From positions 37,290,989-37,354,988 of the forward strand of contig OZ020267.1 in assembly GCA_963971225.1 (NCBI GenBank): a DNA stretch of 64,000 nucleotides. Reading direction: 5' to 3'. Made by a program: the position numbers and the translations under genes. Shown here piece by piece: positions 33,273 to 43,479 of the stretch; the first letter of the stretch is position 1, and every line of letters starts with the position of its first letter. Source of the stretch: Melieria omissa (lineage: Eukaryota; Arthropoda; Insecta; Diptera; Ulidiidae). The notes under the pieces were generated by a model. It saw only the letters and a program-made list of their open reading frames with translations, was not told the origin of the DNA and made no database searches.

Positions 33273-33671
33273 GGTTAGGTTAGGTTGCGGTGGCTGCCTC
33301 TATGAGAGACACACTCGGAGGCCTGAAAGGCCCATTGTGATACCACATATTTTACCCGTTTTGAACTGTGTATGCAACACTGTTTTGCCAACATATGTTA
33401 CAGCACACATTTCAAGCGGATGGGGAAAGGGGGGGAGGGGACCTACAGTTTAACGCCGAATCCGAACGGCGATTGGCAGTTTTTCGTTCACACTTGGAGG
33501 TTTGGCCATTGCCTGCCAAGAGCGCACTTGTGCGATTCTTGTAATTCTCATTCCCTTCATGTGGATAGCGATAGAAGTAGATGAGTTGTTCATCAGCCCG
33601 AGCCAGGAATCGAACCTGGAGCCTTTGGTATGAGAAGCCAGCGCGCTACCCGCTTGACTATCGAGGCCGGC
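33273..33671 (-). mobile_element. Full-length tRNA-derived SINE, 399 bp
   Basis: Flanked by a perfect 13-bp duplication TTGTAAAGTCATA (33260-33272 and 33672-33684), typical of LINE-driven insertion. On the minus strand the first 80 bases form a tRNA-like head: TAGTCAAGCGGGTAGCGCGC (A-box region), TTCTCATACC at the anticodon loop and GGTTCGATTCC (B box). With CAT in the loop it most resembles elongator tRNA-Met. The body is unrelated to tRNA, and the 3' end is CCTAACCTAACC. This is the reference copy for fragments at 8916, 25639 and 42592. Confidence 0.88.
33592..33671 (-). promoter_or_regulatory. tRNA-like internal pol III promoter of the SINE
   Basis: The A box lies in TAGTCAAGCGG and the B box GGTTCGATTCC lies about 45 bases later. 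Both are near consensus (TRGYnnARnGG and GGTTCGANTCC). The surrounding acceptor-like stems are not conserved enough for a functional tRNA. Inferred role: RNA polymerase III transcription of the SINE. Confidence 0.7.
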
Positions 33672-33686
33672 TTGTAAAGTCATAAT

Positions 33687-33882
33687 GTTAATAAAAATGA
33701 TTCAATAGTTTTTAAAGATTTTTTAAATTTAAATTCATTCAATCATAGTTTCAACCAGAAAACGAAACAAAACAAATATAAATAAACTTAATAAAAATGT
33801 CTCATTAGTTTTTAAAGATTTTTTAAATTTAAATTGATTCAATCATAGTTGCTTTTACTGAAAACGAAACAAAACAAATGTA
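33687..33882. repeat. Tandem duplication, about 100 bp per unit
   Basis: Two direct units (33687-33788 and 33789-33882) share TAATAAAAATG, TTTTTAAAGATTTTTTAAAT, ATTCAATCATAGTT and GAAAACGAAACAAAACAAAT. No coding content. Confidence 0.75.
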
Positions 33883-33889
33883 ATTATTA

Positions 33890-36040
33890 CAATTTCTGTG
33901 TCAACTCGTTGATCATAAAATGTTTTATGATCTGTCACATTTGTCACAAGTGACAATCAATTCAAAAGCAAAAAAACATTCGTTTTAATTACGACAACAT
34001 TGAATTAATAAAAATCAAAAATCGATTTCGCTGAAATCATGCCACAATATAAGGAAAAAATATATTTTTACAGATATTTTAAATACAATTTTTCATATTT
34101 TCTCATGCAGTTGAATGTTTAATATGTTGAATTTAATTTTTACATGCAAAAACTATGCTGTGTGCAATTTTTCATAGTTTTTAAGTTTACAAAACTGCAT
34201 CACATTGAGTCAAACATTTTCACAATTCATTTATATAATTAAATTTTATGCAGTGCATATGCAAATAATTCACACACACACACACACATGCAAACAAATT
34301 CAGCAAATATTTTTTTCATTATTTTCAATGTGTCAGTGTAAATTTTTTATGAAAACCAATTTTTTGCAAGTCTGAGCACAAAACAAATGACTTGTCACAC
34401 AGTTGACTGGAGAGTGAGAAGGTGACGAAACAAACTCCCTTCATAGGAAGTTCAAACGTGGGGCCAGATGATAATTTCAGCTGCAGAGGCGCGGACCGAC
34501 TGCTGCCAACAATTTCCTGCAATGTCAATTTAAAAATTTTTGTTTTTTTATTATAAAAACTTTGTTGATTCTAGCAAAGTTTTACTACATAATCCATAAG
34601 CGTCAAAATGTTCTCGCTGCATAGTTAGATTTGTTTTTTTTTTGCTATTCCTTGTTTGGTGCAAAATTTTAAAACTCATAGTTGACGTCAGTTTGCATTA
34701 TTTTTATACGCTTTGCTTGATTGCAAAAAAAATCAAATTGTTTTGTTTTCACTACGCCAACAAAAACAACAACTCTATGCAAACTATTCAAAAACATGGA
34801 TTTGTTTTGTTGGTCGATTTGAGTTTACAATTTAATAAAACTAAACTGCAAACTGCAACTTTTTTGACGAGTTGTGTTGGCCAACTGTTGCATTCGTGCT
34901 GCAATGTTCCGGCTGTCAATGACACTGAAAATGTTTGCATATGCATTAGATGTTTGCCAAGTTGTTGTTGTAAATTAAAATGCATGAAAATATTAAGCGA
35001 TTGTTACTGTCGTTTGCATGTCATGCGACCATAACTAAATCGTTTCAACTTTTTCACAAGCAGAGATTTCTGGACATTCAAATGCGCTAAGCTGCAAACA
35101 TACTGCAAAAATATTTTTAAATGTAAATTTGTCAGTGATGAAATTGAAATATTTTAAGCTCATCAAAAATTATATTTATTTAACAAAAAATAAAATAATA
35201 AAATATTTCAAAGCTCATCAAAATGTTTTCAATATTTCCAAATAATTATTTTTTTTAGTTTTGTTTAGGAAAAATATTGAAAAATTGATCCTCTTATAAA
35301 ACGTAATGAATTCTAGAACTCGCCTGAATCATGCATACTGACAAAACTTTTGGTGGCTTTTGTTTTATTTAGTTGAATGAAATTCAAACCAACTTTTAGA
35401 GTAATTAAAACAGCCTGCAATATTTTTGTAACAAAAATCAAAAAAGTAAATTAGATAATTAAAAAAATATTTGAATTTTAATCCAACCTCTAAGGTACTA
35501 AAAACAAACTACAGTATTTTTTAGGGAAACAAAATAATTAAATTGGTTTTTTGCACAAATATTCGTCAACTCTTTGTGTGTTTTTATGAATCTACTCCAC
35601 TTAGCTCAATTTAAAAAAAAAATATTGGATGAGTGCATAAGTTCGTGCCCGATTTGAAGTCAAAACTCAAATTGAAATTTTTCGAAACAAAATCTTTATT
35701 AATCAATTATGTATTCGATAGAAAACTACCATTCCAGCCTTTTTTTCCAGCCTAACCTAAGTAAACTTTGAACCACTTAAGCACCAATCAACCAACCTTA
35801 AAAATTAGCACTTTCCTCTACGATCATTTAAGTCCTACTTTCAAAACCATTCATCATTAGTTACTGTAAGTAAAACTGAATCTAAAAACCGCAAAAAATT
35901 TAATGCTCTTCAAAAAACAATTTCATAAATGTTCCCTCAAACATTCTACGAATTTATTTAGATTGCAGCTCACGATTTTTTAAGCCAATTATAAATTATA
36001 TTTGTTGCAAGAGTTTCTTCACTCTAACAAAATATTATAA
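33890..36040. other. AT-rich to mixed spacer
   Basis: AT-rich sequence with an AC tract at about 34270-34288 and repeated poly-T/A words. The 34700-35040 part is less repetitive. A probable mariner end lies at 35625-35760 and is listed separately. No coding similarity otherwise. Confidence 0.4.
35625..35760. mobile_element. Probable mariner 3' terminus (solo end)
   Basis: The sequence TATTGGATGAGTGCATAAGT followed by TCGTGC resembles mariner terminal repeats of the type ending in AAGTTCGTGC. It is followed by about 100 bp of AT-rich DNA and the remnant of a C-terminal frame on the minus strand. The other end was not found. Confidence 0.4.
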
Positions 36041-37680
36041 ATTGCCTTATCAAAGTAATAAGAAGCCACTTTCGTGTACAAACTCCAACAGGCAGCAAAA
36101 TAAATAAGCAAAATCATAGAAGAGAATTACGCTTCGTGTTGCATGTGCAACATTTGTATGCATCATTGGAGTGGCATGTTGTGAAAGGAATTTTCTTTTA
36201 ATTAAAATGGCATTCATCTTGAAAATTTCGTCTATCTTTTGCGCACATATAACACACACACATAACACACACACTCGCACACTTGCACCCACTCACGCAT
36301 TGAGTCGGCAAAGTGCGGCAAAGAAAATGGAAGCATTGAGCTGGTTTGCTTTAATAATGAAATTACAGCTTAAATAAAACATTGATGCATGTCTGTAGAT
36401 GCTTTGTACGTGCAAACACTTGAACGGTTTGGCTGAAAATTTCATGGGCGGCAATTGAGCGACGCAGCCAACGCGAGTGTTGAGTAGTTTCGGCAGTAAA
36501 CTTGCTGCGAGTAGTTCATGTTTCGTTATGCCAAAAAAATACGAGTACTTAATTAGCAACCTGCATGCATGTTGGAAATTTACAAAGTTGGTATAGTGAA
36601 CATTCTGAAATAATCCACATAAAGGAAAAATTACTGTAATAATTTAACTAACCATAGATACGATTTCTTTGATCTGAAATTGTAAAAGTTAAAAAAACTG
36701 TATGGGTATTCACACAAAAAACACAAACAAACAAGTTATAGGATATTAATAATGATCGGTGAGAGTGTGTGTGAGATGTTCCTAGCTGCGAAAGTTCAGC
36801 AGCGACTTGATGTCATGCTTGGGGAACCACTTCTTAGTAAGTAAGTTATAGTTTTGTATACAGAATGTGTATACTGCCTGAAAGATGGGACACGTCGTAG
36901 CTAACAATAAATTGACTTAAGAAAATATAAGTTTAAAAGCCACCAACATGCGCTGTGTTGTTGCCCTTAATTAAAGCAGTAGCGGCACCAACAAACATCC
37001 ATCAACTGAACACACATTGAGCCGTAAAATCGTAACTGTGAGTGAAATGGCAAACACTCTCGAACCGCTGGCAGCACCTCAAATTATCATTTTGCCAAAT
37101 TATCATTTTACGACCATTGCTGCTCCATATCGACTGACCTACGAAACAGTTCTGGCTGGCAACACCAGCGACAACATTTCGGGACTGCGTAATGCGGCAA
37201 TGCCCTTTGGCTCGTCGATTGATATTTCATTTTTTTGGGGCAATGCCAAGGCGCTGGTGCAACGATTCGGGCAGTTGATTTGGTATTTTTGGCTGCAAGC
37301 TGCCAGTTGCAGTTGGACACGTTGTTGGCAGCGTTCGATGCGTTGCCATTGAGTTCGTGCAACATGCAACGGTCAACTGTGCGCGTTTTGCGCTCTGACA
37401 ACGTTCATTACATTTGGACATTTCGCATTTATCGTTCGGGCAAAACGTTGGCTGGGCAATTTATGGCTCGGAGTCATTCGAGAGAATTTTATGGAGCATT
37501 TAAATTTTGAAAGAATTGCTGAATGGAATGAATGGGAGGGCAAATAATTTAATCAGTTGCAGTGGCTATTGAATTTGTTGTTGTTTTTTTTAAATAAGCA
37601 TGTAAGCATGTTTAATAAGCATGTAAGGGGAATAATTGGTAAGTCAACAAATGACTAAATCCAGTCAGATATTTTATGTC
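36040..37680. other. Mostly unique block
   Basis: A short AC tract at about 36248-36290. The 36950-37520 part is the least repetitive, with moderate GC. Overlapping open frames on both strands have no similarity and mirror one another. Candidate host non-coding DNA. Confidence 0.4.
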
Positions 37681-37684
37681 ATTT

Positions 37685-38620
37685 CATTTCATTTTATTTT
37701 ATTTTATTTTATTTTATTTTATTTTATTTTATTTTATTTTAATTTATTTTTTTATATTATTTTATTTTATTTTTTTGTTTTATTTTATTTTATTTTAATT
37801 TATTTTCTTTACTTTATTTTATTTTTAATTTAATTTAATTTTATTTTATGTTATTTTGTTTTATTTAATTTTACTTTTTTCTTTATTTTATTTTATTTCA
37901 TTTTTTTATTTTATTTTATTTTATTTTGTTTTATTTTATTTTATTTTATTTTATTTTATTTTATTTTATTTTATTTTATTTTATTTTATTTTATTTTATT
38001 TTATTTTAATTAATTTTCTTTATTTTATTTTGTTTTATTTTTTTTATTTTATTTTAATTTAATTTATTTTCTTTATTTTATTTTATTTTAATTTATTTTA
38101 TTTTATTTTAATTTATTTTTTTTATATTATTTTATTTTATTTTATTTTATTTTATTTTATTTTATTTTAGTTTATGTTATTTTACTTTGTTTTATTTTAT
38201 TTTATTTTATTTTATTTTATTTTATTTTATTTTATTTAATTTTATTTTATTTTATTTTATTTTATTTTATTTTATTTTATATTATTTTATTTTATTTTAT
38301 TTTATTTTATTTTATTTTATTTTACTTTATTTTATTTTATTTTATTTTATTTTATTTTATTTTATTTTATTTTATTTTATTTTATTTTATTTTATTTTAT
38401 TTTATTTTATTTTATTTTATTCTATTTTATTTTATTTTATTTTATTTTATTTTATTTTATTTTATTTTATTTTATTTTATTCTATTTTATTTTATTTTAT
38501 TTTATTTTATTTTATTTTGTTTTATTTTATTTTATTTTATTTTATTTTATTTTATTTTATTTTATTTTACTTTATTTTATTTTGTTTTCTTTTTTTTAAT
38601 TTAATTTTATTTTTTTATTT
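37685..38620. repeat. (TTTTA)n pentanucleotide array, about 935 bp
   Basis: Almost pure TTTTA repeats on the plus strand with scattered TTTTG, TTTTC, TTTAA and TATTA variants. The open frames across it (Phe/Ile/Leu/Tyr) are artefacts of the repeat. The longest uninterrupted runs lie at 37930-38010 and 38330-38510. Confidence 0.95.
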
Positions 38621-38879
38621 TATTTGCTGCTGCATTGTTGAAAAAAATTCCATTTATATTGTAACTTTGAAGACTTTAAATTGGAATAAATGACGGCAAA
38701 CTTTTATCCGCCTAAGCAAAAATAAGCTTTGACTTGGACGAAAAGGCAACAACAAGGAAAGCAGAGTCAGATCAGAAGAATGGTGTGTGTGCTAAAAAAT
38801 CCCAACTTACCACTTGCAGGAAAATTTTAAGCTGTAAGTAGCTTCACTTACACTACATACAGATGTAACGAGAGACGTC

Positions 38880-39715
38880 TCCATCCAAAATGGATGAAGA
38901 TACAGAAGCTGGTCTCCGTAGAGACATGCTACGTACCGAAAGGTCTTTCAGACTATCGGACTTCTGTGGTGTTTTCCGAACGGAAATCTTTGCAATCTAG
39001 AAAGCTGCTAAACTAATTCGTGACAGTGTTAAATATTACAACCCACAGATTTCACAATTTTTGTGTATATCGAAGCAGTTTTAAAGCGCTGGAATCTGCC
39101 GTAGTGAATCCAAAAATAATCCGGAGTTGCCGTACCTTACTTACTTCAAGGCATAGTGCACCATTGGGTCACTCTTTGTTGGGTTCCAGGCCATTCGGCA
39201 AGGACAGGAAATAAAGCGAGACGAGATGGCAAGAAAGGGAGGACTCAAAGTGAGGACTCAATAAATTAAAGTATCAAAGTCGATAACTCTGTAATTTCTC
39301 TGTTAACTGCCCTGTCTAGGAATATTAACAGGTTGACCCAAAAAGTTATAGAATCCTCATGACGTAGCAGAATCACTTCCGGCACCTACTGGACACTATG
39401 GCCTTTTCTGTTCTTAAGGAAAACATGATTTGTATTGTCCCTGAGTTAAACATCCATTCGGCAGCTTAGCTTGGAGTTGGAGCTCATCAAATGGTGCCTC
39501 TAGTCCAATGATGTGTATGGAACCTCTGGAGAGAAGGAAGGGATAGAAACGATACAACACTCCCTGTGCCACTGCCCGGATCTGCAGAAAAGCCCGCTCC
39601 AACCCTGAAAACAAGACTCCTGACGTAACTGGCTGGCGCTGCTTTCCTTCATAGCCTTGGATTTGGACTTTTGAAAATGGGCCATTCACTCTTCTCTATT
39701 GAACCCACCCTTCAG
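38880..39715 (+). pseudogene. LINE RNase H domain and C-terminal tail (degraded)
   Basis: In shifting frames the plus strand reads LSDFCGVFRTEIFAI (RNase H, including the E of the active-site helix), KAAKLI, ALESAVVN, then HSLLGSRPFGKDRK for the usual W-VPGHSGI-GNE block. From about 39515 ETIQHSLCHCPDLQ shows the H-CxC tail. This is the RNase H part and tail of an I/LOA-type LINE ORF2. Many mutations. Confidence 0.68.
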
Positions 39716-39786
39716 ATACTGTCTGACGTGAGAAATTATTTCAACTGATTTCTATAAAAGCTGCATGGACAAAGAAGGGAAGAATC

Positions 39787-40042
39787 ATGTACCTCATCAA
39801 TTTAAACGATTGTTCTGTACTTTCTAGGACAAAAATGTCTTGGATCACTTTTTTTAAATAATCTAGGAGATCTATGGAGAACTATTTGCAGTATATTTAG
39901 CTTCTGAAGAAACATAGACCTCATCAATTTAAACGATTGTTCTGTACTTTCTAGGAGAAAAATGTCTTGGACCACTTTTTTTTAATAACCTTTTTTAATA
40001 GGAGATCTATGGAGAACTATTAGCAGTCTTTTTAGCTTCTGA
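39787..40042. repeat. Tandem duplication, about 125-130 bp per unit
   Basis: Two direct units (39787-39911 and 39912-40042) share ACCTCATCAATTTAAACGAT, TGTTCTGTACTTTCTAGGA, AAAAATGTCTTGGA, GGAGATCTATGGAGAACTAT and TTTAGCTTCTGAA. A small internal insertion makes the second unit longer. High similarity suggests a recent duplication. Confidence 0.8.
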
Positions 40043-40044
40043 AA

Positions 40045-41960
40045 TATATCACAATTGGCCTTCTAGTGGCCTAGGCGCCACATATTCACCTACATTTATG
40101 GATAAAGTCTCATTGACAACTTGAATGTTACAAAAAACTCAGTCTCACTTCTACTTGATTGAATTTTTAAACTTTTTTACATTGTACACCAAAGTGTTGT
40201 TACACATAATTTTGCAAAAATGCCACACTTTGTATTACATTTTATAAAAATTATAATTATTAAAACGATAAGATTGTAAAAGGAAAAACTCTGCCAACTC
40301 GGTGTAATTATTCAACCACAGCTTTACCGAATGCGCTGTGGTCAAAGCTTATGTAAAAATAATACAAGTTTTTTGCTTTATTCAAATTTCAATGGCTACC
40401 AAATTAAAGTCAAAGGCTCTTTGTGATGTTTTATCGGTTTTCTTTTTGATAAATTTCATACATTTCGGATTGCAATGATACAGAAATGCCGCTTCGGCCG
40501 CAGCCGCAACTGTTCGGTGCGTGTTAAACGCATTAACCGGCGGTTGGGCCGTCCCTGTGCGCTTCATTATGCATTGTAATTAACGCATAATTGCAATGTT
40601 TTTAAAGTGAAATGTAATATCGTCAACGCGACTGGAAAATACATTTTCCGAGCCAACGTAAGCATTTTGCTTAATGCAAATTTAATGAGAAAAATTTAAC
40701 CTGTTGCCAGCTGCTCGAATGCAGCGGCAATGCAAAATCGTGCATTAATAAATTTAGCCGATATTTAGGCAATATTTAATGACTCTCGATGGTCGGCCAA
40801 TTTAATTTCTATTCAAATATGTTAAAATATAATGAGTGATGAAGCTTTCAGTGCAAGTCAATTGCTGTAATTAATTCATAGAAATTTTTTGCTGCGAATA
40901 AATTGCATCAATTTTTTTTTAACGTGCCAGCTGACAGGGAAACATTTTTTTATAATTTTGTTTTAATAAATATTTTATATTTTTAACAATGTGCTAATTA
41001 GTAAAGTAAATTAGGTATGAGTGACCGTTTTCATTTATCAGTTTAAAGGTCAAGCGGGCATAGCTTTGGTTGACAAACAGGCAGTGATGACGCCAAGCTT
41101 TGTTAAATCCCAAGAAAACCACAAAATTTGCAGTGAGCAGTGAAACGCTGTCGCAGAGTTTTCGGGGATATCACTAGAGAAACAAACAGCTCTGGACATG
41201 GCGCGGAATACAATTGCATCAACAGTAACAGTCATTGAACTGTTGGACGCCTAGCGGCTAGATTACCCTGTCAACGAGCATTGAAGAAGAGGAAGAAAAA
41301 AACCGGAGAAACTCGCCTTGGGGCCCTTTTGCTGGTTGACCTGAGCAATCTATCGTCTTCTAAGATAAACGGCCTCTACCGTTCCATAAGCGAATCCGAA
41401 TGACTTCTCTTTTTCATCTGGCAGGTTTTTTTCGATTGATTGCTTAAAGTTGCGATGCCTTGGCATCGAATTGTTTCCCGGTTATTGTTTGAGATAGCCG
41501 ATCTTTTCGACGATATGTTCGTCATGGCTATTCTGAGAGGTTAATGAAGGCAAAAAGCCCAGCGTGCATTTCATTATGCCTTCGAAATCGGTGAACCTTG
41601 GCTTTCCTAAAGTATTCCACCTTGTTCTCGATAGAGCCGAGCAAGCGCAGAGAAAGTGATTTCTTTCTCATCCGGGTTTTAGTAACTGCGAGAGTGGATG
41701 GTTCTTTCTCTTTTCTGTGGTAATGGTCTCGGTGTGGACTTTCTGAGCATTCTAAGCTGCCATTCAAATCAAAGTAAGTAGAAATAGGGCTAATTTTAAG
41801 TAGAAAAAGACTAACACTAAGACTAGGAGTAAGAAGAAGAAGCTGAGAACCTATTTTTTTAATAAAAAACCATTAATCCAATAAAGACAGAACCCCTAAG
41901 GTGTAAAATTTCAAATTGTTGGCAAGGATGTCTATGGGACCTGTGACGTAAACGACAGGT
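40045..41960. other. Mostly unique block
   Basis: The 40380-41030 part is unique-looking with many TAATTA/ATTAAT-type words and balanced patches. The 41050-41770 part has coding-like texture on the minus strand, with frames of about 60-80 residues, but no family was recognised. Confidence 0.4.
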
Positions 41961-41970
41961 TGGTCTTGAA

Positions 41971-42099
41971 CAGTGGCGCACCCAGGGGGTTCAAGCCTCC
42001 AAACACAAAAATTACTGGTACAAAATATGGTTCTGAATGGTATTCGGTTCAAAAGTTGTACTCAGAACCCCACAAAATGAAATCCTCTGTGTTCCACTG
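41971..42099. mobile_element. hAT-type MITE copy, complete, 129 bp
   Basis: Inverted ends CAGTGGCGCACCCAGG and CAGTGGAACACAGAGG (read inward). Flanking octamers GTCTTGAA (41963-41970) and GTCCTGAA (42100-42107) differ at one base, an 8-bp hAT duplication. Oriented opposite to the copies at 29171 and 60757. The core reads CTGGTACAAAATATGGTT. This copy defines both ends of the family. No coding capacity. Confidence 0.88.
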
Positions 42100-42239
42100 G
42101 TCCTGAATGTTTCAGTTAACTACAAAGGAATCTAGTCCTAAAGAGGAAACAACTAGGGCAAAGAAGAAGAAGCTTTTTACTAACAAAAAATTAATTAAGG
42201 GAAACTTAAAAGTAAACTGACTCAAAATTAAAAACAGCA

Positions 42240-42446
42240 GCCACCGTAGCTCAGCTGACTAGTGCGTTGGGCCGCGAGTCAAATGCGACGCTCGAACCCA
42301 GGTTCAAGACTCCGTTGCTGCTAACACCGAAAAAATAAAAACAAAAATTTTTCTTTCGGCGGCTGTCCTCTCAGCTGGAAATGGCAAAATTGCGAGACTA
42401 AAATTGCTTATGAAAAGACGAAGAAGAAGAAGAAGAAGAAGAATAG
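42240..42446 (+). mobile_element. Second tRNA-derived SINE family, (GAA)n tail
   Basis: The head has CCGTAGCTCAGCTGACTAG (A-box region) and GGTTCAAGACTCC (B box) in tRNA-like spacing. A body of about 100 bp follows and ends in seven or more GAA units (about 42419-42446). It differs from the CCTAA-tailed SINE. No target duplication was seen. Confidence 0.7.
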
Positions 42447-42933
42447 AATAAACCAGAACCAATTGCAAATTCTAAGACTCTGTTGGGTTTTTAGCTCTCG
42501 CATGCCGTGTTTCGAGGGCTCAAGGCATAAGACTAACCACATCTGAGCGCCAACTAATTCGATTCTTAACCATAGAATTTAATGCCTTTAAGGTTAGGTT
42601 GTGTGGCTGCCTATGTATGAGCCCAACTTAGACCTGCATAAATGGCCCGTTGTAATATCACAAATTCTACCCGTCTGAAATGTGTCTACAACACTGTTCC
42701 TTTAACATATTGTTACGAATGCTAGTTCTAGTGGGCTAGTACGTATCACTGGATTGTGCAATTTGAAGATAAAACAACTTTAATTATCCAAACGCAGTCA
42801 ATGAAAACCAACAATCACTTTATTTCACCAATATCACACTTTACTGTCTTTACACTTAATTAATTGCTTAATTACTCCGTGTGCCACCTTCACTAGTCAA
42901 AATCAGACTGACTCGCTACGCCGCACACGGCTG

Positions 42934-42942
42934 CCTTTTATA
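42934..42942 (-). promoter_or_regulatory. TATA box of the solo LTR
   Basis: TATAAAAGG on the minus strand, followed downstream by AATAAA. Position and order fit the U3/R boundary of an LTR. Confidence 0.65.
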
Positions 42943-43020
42943 CCTGTCCGCCCATCGCGCAGATCGTTCTCGCACATTCCGGAGTGGACTAAAGGTTTCC
43001 ATGATGATCGCGACCATCAT

Positions 43021-43136
43021 TGCCAGGTTGGACTAAAAGTTTCCATCACTGCCAGGTTGGACTAAAAGTTGCCATCATTGCCATGTTGGACTAAAAGTTT
43101 CCATCATTGCCAGGTTGGCCTAAAAGTTTCCCTTAT
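43021..43136. repeat. 29-bp minisatellite within the LTR U3
   Basis: Four units of 29 bp, each with TGCCAGGTTGGACTAAAAGT or a close variant and TTCCATCA. A diverged fifth unit lies at about 42980-43020. Direct repeats in U3 are common and may carry enhancer-type sites, which is inference only. Confidence 0.85.
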
Positions 43137-43479
43137 TATCGCGGCCGTCGTTGCCAGATTGAATTATAGCACGGCGCGTAGCGACAGGGTTGCTTTGCAC
43201 AGCGACAGACTGTCTTATCGTTACAATATGTTAAGCACACATTTGAAACGATTTGGCGAAGAGGGGCCTCTGGGACACTTTAATGCCGAATCTGTAGTTT
43301 TTCTATCACACTTAGAGGTTTTGTCATTAACTGCCAAGAGGACACTTCTGTGTTTCTTATAATTCTCATATACTTCTTGTGGATAGCGATAGAAGTAGAC
43401 GAAGGTGAAACCAGCTCAAAATGGGAATCGAACCTAGAACCAGCGCGCTACTCGCTGAACTATCGAGGTTTTCTAACTT

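Larger units (their letters stand above)
42711..43225 (-). mobile_element. Solo LTR of an LTR retrotransposon, 515 bp
   Basis: It starts TGTTACGA and ends TCGTTACA on the plus strand, i.e. TG...CA with short inverted ends, flanked by ATAT on both sides (42707-42710 and 43226-43229), the 4-bp duplication typical of Ty3/gypsy elements. On the minus strand it has TATAAAAGG (42934-42942) and AATAAA (42819-42824) about 110 bp downstream, so R and U5 run toward lower coordinates. No internal region remains, consistent with LTR-LTR recombination. A 29-bp tandem repeat lies in its upstream (U3) part. Confidence 0.85.
42592..43475 (-). mobile_element. CCTAA-tailed SINE copy, split by a solo LTR
   Basis: The body and head match 33273-33671: tail side GTTAGGTTGTGTGGCTGCC (42592 on), head side AACTATCGAGG with GGGAATCGAACC at about 43420-43470. 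A short deletion removes part of the anticodon stem. Bases 42711-43225 are a long terminal repeat. Without it the copy is about 370 bp. Confidence 0.8.

Noticed and set aside
33273..33290. TTAGG-like repeat as a telomere trace
   Set aside because: Only about three units, at the 3' end of a SINE in several copies. Flies generally lack TTAGG telomeres.
33592..33671. Possible functional tRNA gene on the minus strand
   Set aside because: A and B boxes are present, but the acceptor and anticodon stems are imperfect and the sequence is the head of a SINE with a target duplication.
38187..38693. A 168-residue open frame of Phe, Ile, Leu and Tyr on the plus strand
   Set aside because: A product of the (TTTTA)n array, which lacks stops in this phase except at variants.
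41050..41770. Coding-like minus-strand frames (61 and 79 residues)
   Set aside because: Composition is protein-like but no family was recognised and the frames are not joined. Insufficient for a gene call.
42240..42330. Possible functional tRNA gene on the plus strand
   Set aside because: tRNA-like A and B boxes are followed by a body and (GAA)n tail, so it is a SINE head. The stems do not pair well.
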